NCBI GenBank assembly: GCA_024349245.1
Contig: JALDNG010000089.1
Coordinates: 161,001 to 225,000, forward strand
Reading direction: 5' to 3'
DNA: 64,000 bases
Source: Neodontobutis hainanensis
Lineage: Eukaryota; Chordata; Actinopteri; Gobiiformes; Odontobutidae
Under the pieces are notes generated by a model. It saw only the letters and a program-made list of their open reading frames with translations. It ran no database searches and was not told where the DNA came from. The position numbers and the translations under genes are program-made. Below are positions 12,287 to 24,604 of the stretch, piece after piece. Position 1 is the first letter of the stretch. The number at the start of each line of letters is the position of its first letter.

Positions 12287-12852
12287 CCCCCAATTTACAC
12301 CGAAAGCGTCGCGTTACTGCAGCGTTGTGTCTCTACATTAGTCAGTCTGACAATTTACACCGGCTGTGTAAGAAGATTCTCATTGCCATGCCACGCTGTA
12401 GATAGACTGGACTTCTAATTATCTGATAATCTGTTGGCTACACCGGGAAAACACCAATTTTCAAAAAAAACTTCTGCTACGCTATTAAAATAAAAGCTCA
12501 CTAAAACATAACGGTGATGTAAACATCATGCTTTTTGTAGTTTGTGTTTTCTGATCATCGAGCAAGCTCAAATTTTGCATAAACAACCGTAAATATGTCA
12601 TAATTTTTCATTTGAACTAAACATTAAAAATACAATATAGTGCAACAAACATAATATGGGAGTAGATAATGTAGCTTAGTCATTTGAAGAAGCCAGTATA
12701 TCACAAAAGTATGGGTGAAGTGGGCAAAAGAGAGGAAGATACTCACGCAGAGCAGTAGCAGCAACACTGACGCTTCTTGTGTAAATTTACACTTTAAAGT
12801 AGATGCGAGTAACACACAAGTCTCGTGAGAACCTTTCGGTGTAAATTGGGGG
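12287..12852. mobile_element. Candidate MITE with 20-bp terminal inverted repeats
   Basis: The left end CCCCCAATTTACACCGAAAG is perfectly inverted at the right end (12833-12852). The flanks TCA and TAA could be a decayed 3-bp target duplication, which would fit PIF/Harbinger-type elements. The body is 566 bp with no transposase. A subterminal motif CAATTTACACCGGCTGTG repeats part of the end. The class is inferred; the inverted repeat is directly visible. Confidence 0.75.
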
Positions 12853-13017
12853 TAAGTTATGACTGAATCTGTGAAACACCATTGACGCACGTCTATAAAA
12901 GGGTAAGCAGAAAGGAAGAATAAGTTGATCATTAATAATCTATCAGTTCATCAAACTTTATACTCCTGAGTGGCCATGAGTGTGCTGAGTGTGTGTATCG
13001 TCCCTTGAATAAAAGGT

Positions 13018-13272
13018 TAGATAAATAAAGCACTTTTCAAGGCAAGTGCTTTACAGAGTCCATTATTTATTCACTCCACAGTCACACACTGTTGGTGTTA
13101 AGCTACATCTGTAGCCACAGCTGCCCTCGGGCAGACTAACGGAGCCACATTGCGCCAACGGCCTCTACAACCATAACCAAACACACACATACACCAGTGT
13201 CAAAGACAATGAAGGACGGGTGGGTTAAGTTAACAACCTTCTGGTTTTAGGACAACTACTCTACATTGCAAC
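13018..13272 (-). mobile_element. tRNA-derived SINE, second type
   Basis: Read on the minus strand it shares with the copy at 32162 the body phrases GTGGCTACAGATGTAGCTTA and GTGTG-GAGTGAATAAATAATGG, and a tail of AAAGCAC followed by TTTATT. The tRNA-like head at 13230-13272 is degenerate. Confidence 0.65.
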
Positions 13273-15827
13273 AAAGCGTGGCAGGTGGTGAGAACCATTA
13301 TTGTGAGACAAGGTGCATTCGCTCTGTCACAGTCTACACAGGAGGGGACGGAGAAGAGGCAGGTTTGGGGGAAGAGAAAAGCGACTGAGAGGCGACAACC
13401 AGAGGCAGAGACCAAGGGAGAGACTATAGCTACAGGCCTATTACTGATGAAGAGGGCTGGGAACACATAAGAGATCTGGAGGTTTATCAAAAGCATTTTG
13501 ATGAATGTACTGGCTATAGCTGTTCTTAGATGAGATGACAATAGCATTGAAGGGAGGATCAACCCTTAAACAGAATAGTCCCAGAAAACCAGATAAATAT
13601 GGCTACAGTGCATGCATCGAGTGAAAGCAGGTCATGGCATGTTTTGCAGTGGTTATTCCACAAAGGTCAACATACTGATGCAACTGGTGACATAAGTGCC
13701 ATCCACTCAGCAGTCCGTAATCTACTGTTTGAATAAAACAATAAAAGCCATCATTTATACTGTACATGGATAGTTATTATATGTCAAGAAAATGATACAA
13801 CCGCACCTTCAATGCTATTCTAAGCAACGATTATTTTCCTGGCTAGAATCTGCACCAGGTCCCGGTCTTTACGGCCAGGGAAAAGAAAATAGATAAAATT
13901 ACCCAAAAAAAGAAAAATGACCAAATGTGGACCACTCTATTGTAGCCCTGGCTGCTTTTCACATTCAGCGTGGAACCTTCAGTCTGCCTTATGAAAGCCT
14001 ATAAAAGGGAGAACGCGGCTCATAATGGCCGTCATATAGGGACACTTTTCCCAGCGAGAATTTGCAACAGGTCCCACTCATCCCGTGCTGAAAGTGTAAA
14101 GACAGTGTACCCACAATGTGGGGTACAAAAATGTGTTTTGCAGCACAGTGTTATAAAAAGGCAACTCACTCCTTTGGGTAGTGCAGGGGAAATTGCCACT
14201 CTGCGAGCAGCAGAGAGTAGCTCAGCCCGAGGACTGCCCGGGCTGAAGGGCACCTTTCTCTAAGTGAGACTTCCCCACCCACTCGCCTCTGCTACTCTTT
14301 CCATATGCTGACCTCCAGCTGACCAATCAGCTTGCCTCCTCACCTGCACACCTAAATCTAGTGAATAATTAGTTAGTGTTAACGGTCAAAGAGAGAGAAG
14401 AAGATTTTTCAATGATTTTTCCCTATTTCACTGATGCCAGCACATGGAGGAACAAATCCAAAGCCAGTGTAGTTTGGTATATAAAGTGGGAGTGTCAGAG
14501 ACTGTCCACCCCTGTACCTGTCCAACCCTGGACCTTTCCACGCCTGTTCACAGAGCCAGATCAGGACTAGGCTTTGGACTAAGTCTTGCAATTCATATAG
14601 CTGCCTTCCCCCAATATAATATGGTTGCTTTGGACTTAAAACTTACTAAACTGTGCAGATCAGGTGGCCTCCTCCCCCAGAGGCCCCTCCTGGCACGTCT
14701 CATGTCCGTCAGCTGATGCTTTGATGTTATTTTGGGATTGATACATTCTGGTCGCAACAGTGCTACCAGATTCTGTGATGAGCTGACAAATGAGGACGCA
14801 TAGCATTTGTTTTTTCACAAGGCCACTTTCAGCGTTCTAAACATGTCCCTCCGAGTACAGTCACGATGCATAACAAAACCGACGTGTTACTGTATCCACT
14901 GTAGCTACAGTAGGCCCTCAACAGGAGGGTTCAAAAATAGAAGCACTTAGGAGCTAAATGTAAAATAGAAGTAATCCATTGCAGATGTAATGTTGTTTTT
15001 GAGGATAAACTCTGGAAAAGCAAGCATCTACCATCAGCTGTTTGTGGTTCCAGAGCAGAGTGGCTGGTCCACACAGGTTTGTGTTGATAACAGGCTGAGA
15101 CAGATATAGCCTTCTGTCCAACCCCAGGTACAAATGACAACAAGGATTTTGTATTAATATCAGATTATTTAACATTTATACAGTAAAAAGTTACAACCAG
15201 CATTAGATTCACTTGACACAAAAATATAAATGTGTTGTTGTGTTTGTATTTCCTCTGGTCAATTCTGGGTTACCATAAACAAGAAGTTTCTTATGGTCCT
15301 GCTTTTTAAACCCTGCAAGTGGCAGTGTAAACAGATTTACTATATCCCAGTAATGAAATAAATGCACACACACACACACACCTTCATGTTATTACCTCAA
15401 GCCAAAGTCCCAGAGCCACATTTCAATCTGCATTTGTATTAGTGTCAAAGCAGCCGAGCCGCTTGCAACCCGATGAATAGCCATTACCAATCCATTTGGA
15501 TTTGGTTATCATCTGCTGGCACTGGGCCCAAATCCCATTTCACCATTCTACATACTTTCAGCGCATCCCCCGCTCCGTCCCACATCAACATTATCTCTCT
15601 CTGGGAAAGTGAAACATGCAGTCATGTGACACTTAGCTTCAGTGGTTCAGTCGCTCTTTTACGCTGAGGCAGGAGCCCCATGAGTTTATGTCTTTTTGTT
15701 GCCAAACCTGAAGGTACAGTTGGGGTTTCAGAAAGAGATAGATAAAAAAAACTTGAAAAAAATCATGGTCAAGTATTGAGTTTTTAGCCCAACGCAATAA
15801 AGATTTGGATTTAAATGGCAAATGGCA
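13273..15827. other. Unassigned non-coding stretch
   Basis: No convincing exon. ORFs of 60-110 codons at 13230-13562 and 13970-14263 lack recognisable domains and partly overlap on opposite strands. A short (CA)8-type microsatellite lies at 15365-15381. Confidence 0.4.
15365..15381. repeat. (CA)n microsatellite
   Basis: Uninterrupted CA dinucleotides, about 8 copies. Confidence 0.95.
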
Positions 15828-16045
15828 TTGGTTTTAGATAGCGCTTTTCCACCTAGACGGCACTCAAAGCGCTTTTACATTAATCTTCATTCACCCACCA
15901 GTGTTACAGCTGGAACACCACTGGAGGCAAGGTGGGTTAAGTGTCTTGCCCAAGGACAAAACTACTGTATGAACTGTGGGGAGAGCGGGAATCGAACCAC
16001 CAACCTTCCGGTTGAAGGACGACCGCTCAACCACTGAGCCATAAA
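15828..16045 (-). mobile_element. tRNA-derived SINE
   Basis: Reverse-strand copy: the head (GGCTCAGTGGTTGAGCGGTC and GGTTCGATTCCCGC on the minus strand) sits at 15985-16045 and the body with TTGGGCAAGACACTTAACCC lies near 15935. The tail (AGCGCTTTGAGTGCC) differs from the 6811 copy, so it may be a subfamily. Confidence 0.8.
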
Positions 16046-19000
16046 AAAACATTTTAGACAAAACTCAAGTCTACTCTGTCCAAATTACTACAATAGTGTC
16101 TTTCAATTGTTCAACATACTGAAGAAACACTGGCAGACAATATGAATGCACAAGAAGTCAAAGGAGAAGCATGTGGTCCTCTCATGAGGAACTAACATAA
16201 AGAAAGGCTGCTTATCACTATCATTAATAGTTCCAGCAGTCGCAGCCACATACTGCATTATACAATCCAATAAAAGCTCTCTATTAATCTCAACCTTTAT
16301 CTGTGTTTGTTTTTGTATGTGCCACAGTCTCTAAAGCGTCTAAAGTGTTTAGGATTTAACACAAGTGATGTGTTTGAAATGAAAGAAATCTGGTTTTAAT
16401 ATTTTCCTTCAACACACTTCTACATTGCATATAAGCGACACGCTCACATGGAAGCATCTTCCAGCCTGTTTATCAATCTCTGCCTGTGTCTGTGGCTGCT
16501 GCTCTGTAAGCACAGCTCAGACTTGCTGCCTGCCAGTAACATAATAAATACTGCGTGCTTGGTTCACATGGGATCACAAGTCACTGCATTAGCATTCTTC
16601 ACACATGCACACAGGAGAGCGGCACACAGAAGTGACAGGAGTGTGCCTGTAAGCCTGAACACTGTCTAAGCCTTCATGTGAGGATGCAGCTACAGACATG
16701 TCTTCTCTTGATTTAAGCTCTCCCATCAACAACAAAGGAACATGTACAAATGATCACAACAACAAACTTGGAGGGACAAAACACATACAATAAATATTAA
16801 TGCAATAAATCCATAATGAAATGCAACAGATTTAGCATATTGCATTTAATGTTTGATGATAGCTGGAGTGGAGCCATCAGAGGCCATTAGAGGATGTGCC
16901 GGTAAAAGTGTTGTTCTCAAGAAAATTGATTTTCTGTTTGTAGTAAAGCAAAGGGAATGGGATAACCAGTTAGCCTTTGTAAAAATACTGCCATTTAACC
17001 TTTTAACTAGCTTATTATAAACTGCTCTGGTCAGCTAGTAATATTAGTTACAGTCTAAGCCAGTGAACTTGTGCAGGCTGACCCTGGGGTGGAGGAATAG
17101 AGGGAGGATGGAATGGAGGTGCAGCTAATGACAGTGAGGCTAATTAGAAAGATTAGGAGCAGGAGAGTGACTGATGCTACAATAGCCGTGCTGACCCAAC
17201 TGCTAATGTTCTCCAACCAGTCCATTTAATCCAATTCTCTCCCATTATCTCCAGCCTTCCTGCACTCGTTTTGCTCTGAACTGCCACTAACTGCTCCATG
17301 TTGTCCTTTTGTTACATTCTTCGGTCAGAATAAAGACTACAGTATTTTTATTATTAGTATTAAAGTATTTTTCAATAATCTAAGCCTTGAGTTCAAAAGA
17401 ACAATGGGGGCTCATCCAAGGCACTGTTAATATGAAATGAGAAGACAATAATAATCAAAAAACTATTGTGTGATGTGTTAAGGCTCAATCAAGTATTATG
17501 CACAGCAGCAAATTCTAGCCTTTTTCACTTGTCTCTGGAGAAATGCCTCCAGATTTTCTCCTGACCCGGGCCTTCTTACATGCACCATTTTGGAGGATGT
17601 AGCACAATTTGTGTTCATACATGTGATGAGATAGTCTAGTGGTTTTACTGAGCAATAGAGGATGGTACAAAAAATGATGCATAAATAGTGCTGAGCTGAA
17701 ATAAGCCGCTCCAAACCAAGAAGTTTGGAGCATAGTGCACGTGTTAAAGGCCAATGTAAAGTCAGTGAATTAAATGCCTGTCATTTGTCAACTAAAATCA
17801 CTATGGCTTCTGCAATAAACAGTAGCTCTTTTGGGTTAGCCTCAAGGTGCTGCACAGTGCATCCTAAATTATTGCACCCCTTTTAATTTGGTTACTAACT
17901 TTTAGTTTGATGCTACACTTTCTCCTGGGGTCTCACAACTATTGGCAATAGAATTTATAATTTACATATAGTTCCCAGATGGTTGAGTGAAGTTCTGATA
18001 ACGTTTTTCTAGAGTGTTTGTAATAATATTTGAAACACAAATGTGGCTAAAGATCATAATGCTTTGTATTTTTAAAACTTAACAGTGCAGTTTGACACTA
18101 GTGCAACAAGTCAAGTCAAGTTTATTATAGATACTACAGAAGGGGAAAGCTGTATAAATGTATGTCTTGACTAGTGAGTGGCAGTTTTAAAGCAAAGTAT
18201 TGGTCTGGTCTCTGTCTGGTCTATGTTGGAGGTTAAGTAGAAGTGAGTATCAGAATCCACCAGTCGCACCATCACCAGAGGCTTACCCTGCTCAGTCCAC
18301 ATCTAAGAGCAGCCTTTCAAAGCACACTTCTGCCAGCACCAAGCACTGAAGGGGCCTGCAGCAGATCCGGCCTGCTGTGGAGCTGGACGTGGATCATCCT
18401 GATAAGACCTGCAGGCTCACTCCAAGCTGAGCTCACAGTGCACAGGCTGGAGTGCACTAAACCTAACACCTTTGATTTACTGCAAAAAATGAATTCTTGT
18501 GATAAGAGCTCAAATCTATCCTGCCCACAATCAAAAGGACAATTTCACACTCCTATATGAATACATGGACTTTAAGCCACTGGACTTTAAGCAACACTGT
18601 TCCAAACAGCTTTTTAATATAGCGCTAGTACTTTGTCACCAGCCCTGTTAGTCCATATATTTTAGACTGGATAAGTCTTCAACAAAGACTTAAAGAATTA
18701 TCATTAAAACACAATCTTCAAGAGCTTAAAGATGGCATCTGGGTGTTGGGTTGAAATGCAGTGCTGATGGTTGCTTACACACCGACCATTGGAATATTCA
18801 GCATCGACACAATGCCAGTGTCTATCGAAGGCTCCAGGCTAGGAGTTTGAGTTCAACTTGTTTTATCATGGTGCCGCCATCGAGAGTGGCACCAAGAAAC
18901 ATGATGAGATTGTTTTACTTACTCTCCCCAATGCAGCTTGAAACACTTATCCTGGCCTTCTAACCACTGTCTGTATCTGCAGAATAAAACATGTAATACA

Positions 19001-20651
19001 TCACCCTCACAGCCAGCGAACAGCTCTGAATGGGGAGCTATCAAAGCCCGTACCCATCATAATGCACAAAGCATGTATTAGATAACACTGGAATATCGGG
19101 TAAAATGTGGGACTTGGTCAGCATCACTAGAAAAGAAGACTGCACCAAGCACAGAACCAAGGACTACAACAGGAAACAAGTGAGGATGTGTATGAAGGTA
19201 CGAGATTGGCTTTATTCCATTATCTTGCTCAAGTGACATATTGATTCCACTGTTGTGTCCTGCACTTAGATTACTGTTACTGGGATGAGTGTGGGTTCAT
19301 CTGTACCTGACATGTCATTCAATTTGTGCTAGTTAGCCTGTGTTAGCATGTAAGTTAATTACCCTACATTAACCTACAGCATGTTCCCGAGGCTCAGTCA
19401 TGGATAGTGTAGGCTGCTCCACTGCTTAGACCTGTCACAGTAAGGTTAACCCTTCAAGCCACAAAATTGCAGAAAAAACTATTTATTGTTTATGTGCTAA
19501 AACATGTTTCCACTCCCTTTCACCAGATTGTGACACTGTACTTTGTTTCTAGCCCACTATTCCCATGTGTTGCCATTATTTGCCAAATGTTTTGTACAAG
19601 AATACCTCAAACGAGAGAATGTTATGAGGGAGAACTTCTGCCTTTAGGGTCTTTTCCTCCGAGTGAAAGTTAGACTGAGCGGGAGTGCGTGTGTGACTTG
19701 GTCAGCTGCGGCGCTGCAGGTGCCTCTCTCAGTGTACATGAAGCATACGCCATTTTTCCCACACTTTGCCCAGCATCAGTGAAATAAACAGGGGGAGGGG
19801 GGAAAATAGTCACTCTGGCCACTCTGCTTTCAGTGACAGCCGTATGGTACAAATTCAGGTTGTTCATCCTGACACTTTACCCATTCGAGGGGTAAACATT
19901 GTCAGCGTAGACACACTAGTAAAAAAGCGATAGTTATGAAAGTGATGGCTGTGTGCTGGGCCTTATGAGAGGTCCCACACTCGGATAAGAACAAATTAAG
20001 CTTCTGCAACCAAACACCTTCAGAACATGTGTATATTTCTCAAATCTATTTCCATTCATTTTACTAGTTATGGTATATTAGAAGTTGTAGTTATATTGTA
20101 GTTTACTAATTTTGCTTTACAAGTTAATGTTATTAATCATTTATTTTTAGATTTTTAGATACAAAAGCATACAATTATTTCACTCATATACTTTTTCTAG
20201 TTTAGAGTAGGACTCTATCTTTTATCATTTTCAAACCACAGCCTTTTGAAAATTGTATCTCAAAAATCTTAAAAATAAACCCTGGCGCCTAAAGGGTTAA
20301 TGTCTGCCTTTTGGATGACCTCTGGTGAGGAAAGGGGCGTAGTGAATTTCCACACCTCACACTCATCTTTAGAGCAGGTGAACAGCTGTGTAGGTTGGAT
20401 GGAGACTAGAGTGGCAATTTAGGAAAGTGAGCTAAAACAACTGCAACACTGACCATCTTGCTCAAATAATTTGTCTTCACAAAAACAGTGCCCAACTGAG
20501 CAAATAAATAAAAGCAAGTAACAATCTTCAGTTGTTATTGAGCTCCTATGGTCTGACTCTTAAAGTTCAGCAAAATCAAATACTGTGTTTGTGTCTGCTT
20601 TTTACAATTCAGAGCTGATACTGGGTGTTTGGCATGGGCTCTCTGCCCTTG
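16046..20651. other. Long unassigned non-coding stretch
   Basis: No gene recognised. CAAGTCAAGTCAAGTTTATTA at 18110-18130 looks like a reversed LINE L2-type 3' tail. 17040-17290 contains several TAAT/ATTA cores in a GC-balanced context, including GCTAATTAG, and could be a conserved non-coding element, but nothing in this sequence alone proves that. The SINE and LINE on either side bound the stretch. Confidence 0.4.
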
Positions 20652-21457
20652 GGAAGGCAAGGCAAATTTATTTATATGGCACAATTCATACACTGGGTAA
20701 CTCTTTAAAAGAAGAGTGCAGATAAAAAACACTTTAAGTGGTAGTGTAGGCGGAGCTAAAAAAGGAAGGTTTTTAACCTCCCCTTAAACATTGCTAAAGT
20801 TGAGGCTTGTATTACTTCATCTGGGAGGTTGTTCCAGGTTTTTGCTGCATGAAACTTTAACGCTGCTTCACCCTGTTTAGTTCTAACTCTGGGCACGAGC
20901 AGAAGGTCTGTCCCAGATGTTCTCAGAGTCCGAGGAGGCTCATAAGCAACTAGCATTTCAGAAATATATTCTGGTTCTAAACAATTTAGAGACTTGTAAA
21001 CCAACAGTGCTGTTTTAAAGTCTATTCTCTGAGCTACAGGAAGCCAGTGCAGAGATTTTAAAACTGGACTGATGTGGTTGTACTTCCTGGTGTTAGTTAG
21101 AACCCGAGCAGCAGCGTTCTGAATAAGCTGCAGCTGTCTTAACCCTCGTTTTGAGAGACCAGTGAACAGGCCGTTACAGTAATCTAACCTGCTGGAGATA
21201 AAAGCATGACTAAGTTTCTCTAAGGCTGGTTGAGACATTATCCCTTTGACTCTGGAAATGTTTTTAAGGTGATAAAATGCAGATGATGTAGTTGACTTAA
21301 TGTGACTCTGGAAATTTAAGTCTGAGTCCACGATGACCCCCAGATTTCTAACCTGGTTTTTAGATTTTAGAGAAAGAAACTGCTGAAAAGGTGGCTGCTG
21401 ACACTTTCTCTTTGTTTCTGTGGCACAAGTTGCTCTCTGTGTTTTACTAACCATTTG
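20652..21457 (-). mobile_element. LINE 3' end, L2/CR1-like, with RT C-terminal region
   Basis: The minus frame 21454-20756 is open for 232 codons. It contains NLGVIVDSDLNFQSHIKST, SSRLDYCNGLFTGL, LQLIQNAAARVL and SPVLKSLHWLPVAQRIDFK, the standard C-terminal reverse-transcriptase region of fish L2/CR1-type LINEs, then a short 3' UTR ending ATATAAATAAATTTGCCTTG and GCCTTCC. The start is a 5' truncation, not a true initiation codon. The absence of stops over 232 codons suggests a fairly young insertion. Confidence 0.9.
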
Positions 21458-21989
21458 AAGATATTTATTGATCAGAATGTTTTGGATTATCGATTATTGT
21501 GAGTACTAAGAGGACAAACACAATAGTTTGTTGTTTTGAACAGAACTGTGCATTTACTATGCTTAAATGCAATATTAGTAAAACGTGTACCACTTGAACA
21601 GCAGAGTCTCGACATGTTGCAAGTGACCAGTGGTTGTTTTCTATTTAATATAGAGGTCATTTTATAGTTTTTTTAGATGGATGGATGAATCATTTTCTTT
21701 TTCCAAACCCCTAGACGTGTTCATGGTGTACACTGCATTAAGTCTTTGGAACCTACAAATAAAACTTTCCCTCTCTTTTTCATTTACTATCCTACCTTTT
21801 CTAAATTTACTTCCACTCCCATGCACACAAACCCTTTTACAAACTTAGCTCTAGACCCTTTTGTCCAAAGAATTTGGCAGTATATATTCATCTACATACA
21901 ACAAAAAACTTATATTTACTCAAAACTTAACAATAACTGACTCTGAGGGCTATGTCATATAATTGTATATATATATATTTATAAACTTT
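21458..21989. other. AT-rich spacer
   Basis: Nothing identifiable. A short TATATATATA run at 21966-21978 may be the tail of the minus-strand LINE that starts at 21990. Confidence 0.4.
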
Positions 21990-22340
21990 GTCCTTCACCC
22001 TCCGCGGGTGGTCTCATCCTTCGAGCTCGGGTCCTCTACCAGAGGCCTGGGAGCTTGAGGGTTTCTGCGCAGTATCTTTGCTGTTCCTAGTACTGCACTT
22101 TTCTGGACCCAGATGTCTGGTGTTCTTCCAGGGATCTGCTGTAGCCACTCTTCCAGTTTGGGGGTCACTGCCCCGAGTGCTCCGATGACCACGGGCACCA
22201 CTGTCGCCTTCACCTTCCAAGTCTTTTCTAGCTCTTCTCTGAGCCCTTGGTATTTCTCTAGTTTCTCATGTTCCTTTTTCCTGATGTTGCAATCACTTGG
22301 TATTGCCACGTCAACCACAACGGCTTTCCTCTGCTGTTTG

Positions 22341-22343
<3 letters not shown>
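21990..22343 (-). mobile_element. LINE fragment with C-terminal restriction-like-endonuclease-type domain
   Basis: The minus frame reads KQQRKAVVVDVAIPSDCNI, KKEHEKLEKYQGLREELEKTW and KVKATVVPVVIGALGAVTPK, followed by EEWLQQIPG. The VVVDVAIPSD...KEHEKLEKYQ pattern followed by VVPVVIGALG is what I know from C-terminal domains of site-preferring non-LTR elements (R2/R4/Dong group); the clade is an inference. The rest of the element upstream (higher coordinates) is missing: the frame runs straight into the AT microsatellite. Confidence 0.75.

Positions 22344-22434
<91 letters not shown>
22344..22434. repeat. (AT)45 microsatellite
   Basis: An unbroken 91-bp AT dinucleotide tract, followed by two copies of CTTCTGTCAGAGA (22435-22460). 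It generates artificial Tyr-Ile ORFs on both strands. Confidence 0.98.
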
Positions 22435-22436
<2 letters not shown>

Positions 22437-22786
22437 TCTGTCAGAGATCTTCTGTCAGAGACTGTGTAAACAAAGTCTTGAAGAGGTATGTATTTCATTA
22501 TATAATATATATTTATTACCACCATAAAAACCCAGCTATTTAATTATGATTAATTATGATTATTGTCCTTATGTTATTTTATTTAATCCTATATTTCCTT
22601 CACAGAATTATGTTAAATGCTCAATATTTTTACGAAGCTCAATCTGAGGGGTTTTAAAGCTACACCTTTTAAATTATGTAATTTGGGATAATTTGGGCTA
22701 TATGACAATAAAAAATTCAATAAACTCTCTTTTTCCTTGTATATATGATGTAATTTTTATTGGTACCCTTTATCTATTCCCGCTGT

Positions 22787-23300
22787 AACCCGGATGCAGA
22801 GACTTCAATCATACGTTCACCGAGTACGTAAAGTGCCACACCAGGGAGAAGAGACTACATCAACTTCTGTGTGGAGAACACTGTGCCAACCCGGAGGGTG
22901 CAGTGTGTCTCCAACAACAAGCCCTGAGTAACCCCTGAGCTTAAAGCTCTGCTGAACAAGAAGAGGCTTTTCTCTTTTCTAGTGCCACCCCAAATCACCC
23001 TCACCAGGCCACAGTATGTGAGGCTGTACACCTGTGTGTCTGAGGAGGTGGTCTGCAGCACTGGAGCCTCTCAGGGAACACATCTCTCACTGTTCTTCTT
23101 CACACTCTACACTTCAGACTTTACTTACAACACCAGCAGCTGTCACCTCCAGAAGTTCTCTGATGAGTCAGCCATTATTGTACAGAGCCTTTTTTTTTTT
23201 TGTCTATTACATGCACACCTTTCTTCTTTTCTTCTTTTTAGCTGCTGTACAAGTGAATTTCCCCTCTGTGGGATCAATAAAGTTATCTCTTATCTTATTC
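22787..23300 (+). mobile_element. LINE fragment with internal deletion, plus strand
   Basis: The translated pieces are INFCVENTVPTRRVQCVSNN and TPELKALLNKKRLFS (linker region before the RT), joined directly to VSEEVVCSTGASQGTHLS, FTLYTSDFTYN and HLQKFSDESAIIV (RT core with the GxPQG-like and SDD-like stretches). The RT fingers are missing at the join near 22980. The 3' tail GAATTTCCCCTCTGTGGGA followed by TCAATAAAG and TTATCTCTTATCTTA is a classic fish LINE end. Confidence 0.85.
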
Positions 23301-24049
23301 AGGGGACATCAAAGTCCACATGTCTTTATAAGAAATGTCCTGTTCACTTTCTCACATGCACCACAGTGGTTTGTTTCATAATGTTTCAAATGTATAAAGG
23401 TGAGTGGGACCGCAGCCAACATCAAGGTAGATGACAGATGGTTGCCATACTGGAACAGAGTCCTGGGGGGTGTAATGTTTGCAACCAAGTAGATCTCACA
23501 ACCCATTAACTACCATATTAATTTTTTTCCTGCAATAGTAGTTGATGCATTGAATGATTTGCTTTGTGACTTCTCCCAATTATCTTTGTCTTCTGCAGAA
23601 ATGTATATATGAGTAAATGACAGAATTTTCATTTTTGGGTGAGTTATTGCTTTATTTAATGTTGTATTTTGTAATTGTTGTTTTGGTTCAGTTAATGTAT
23701 GAAAACATTAATTAAAAAATGAAAAAAATTGGAAAAAAAAAATTATGCTACATCAGAACATACTTCTTTTTGCATATGTCCATAAATGTGTTCTTGTTTG
23801 TGATATAAATGTGATTAAAGTGTCTTATAGAAGTTGAGGTCTGACTGGACCAATTTTGAATCTTTGTAGAACTTTTGTTAAGATGTGTAGACCTCAAGAC
23901 ATAATTGATTGCCTTTAACGATGTTACACAATTGGTGTGTGATTATTGTATATGCAAGCTTATACTGGATGCACTTAATGCACTATAATGCACTTTAATT
24001 CTGTAGCAACACATTTAAACCATATATAATAAACTTCCAGAAGACAACT
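23301..24049. other. Unassigned AT-rich stretch
   Basis: No gene or named repeat seen. Confidence 0.4.
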
Positions 24050-24200
24050 CATTTTGACGTCCAGGGACGAGCATAAAAGATGTGAAAATCACTGCCAGAT
24101 AACGTTGAAGACGTTCGTTCAACTTTTGTTTTGGAACTATTTTTCAACGTGATGGGACGTGTCGGTACAACGTCTTTTCAATGTTTGCTGGGGTGCATCC
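24050..24200. mobile_element. Fragment of an unclassified dispersed repeat
   Basis: TTTCAACGTGATGGGACGTG, TCGGTACAACGTCTTTTCAA and CAACTTTTGTTTTGGAACT recur in fish genomes as part of a small DNA-transposon-like repeat known to me only by sight. No ends are defined here. Confidence 0.4.
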
Positions 24201-24387
24201 ACTTGGCCTATACCCCGATCCTCAAAATGAAATTAAATATCTTTATTTCATAGTAATCGAGGTTTTAATTTTGTAAGGAGATGTCTTTCTGGCTTACAGG
24301 CTGATGGTCTTGGGTATTTGGAGGCATGGGTCTTGTAATGTGTAAATTTGTTTTTGTCTGTGCAGGTGGAACAGTCTTAACATGCAG

Positions 24388-24600
24388 CAGAAGTTTACAT
24401 ACCCTGGCAGAATTTGTGATTTTTGGGCCATTTTTCAGAGAATATAAATGGTAACACAAAAACGTTTCTTTCACTCATAGTTAGTGGTTAGTGGTTAAAG
24501 CCATTAATTGTCAAACTGTGTCGTTTTGAATCCTAATGACAACAGAAACTACCCAAATGACCCTGATCAAAAGTTTGGTCAAAAGTTTGATTAGGGTCAG
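24388..24600 (+). mobile_element. Tc1-like element, left terminal region
   Basis: GTTTACATACCCTGGCAGAA, GGGCCATTTTTCAGAGAATA and TCACTCATAGTTAGTGG are the inverted counterpart of the end at 40385-40508, so both are ends of one family. The piece breaks near 24580, where AAAAGTTTGGTCAAAAGTTTG is a local duplication followed by an inverted copy of ACCCTGATCAAA. Confidence 0.75.
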
Positions 24601-24604
24601 ATTT

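Noticed and set aside
17040..17290. Conserved enhancer with TAAT-core homeodomain sites
   Set aside because: Such cores are common by chance in AT-rich DNA; conservation cannot be seen from one sequence.
21995..22543. Long ORFs on both strands of poly-(Tyr-Ile)
   Set aside because: They are produced by the (AT)45 microsatellite; only the LINE domain on the minus strand below 22343 is meaningful.
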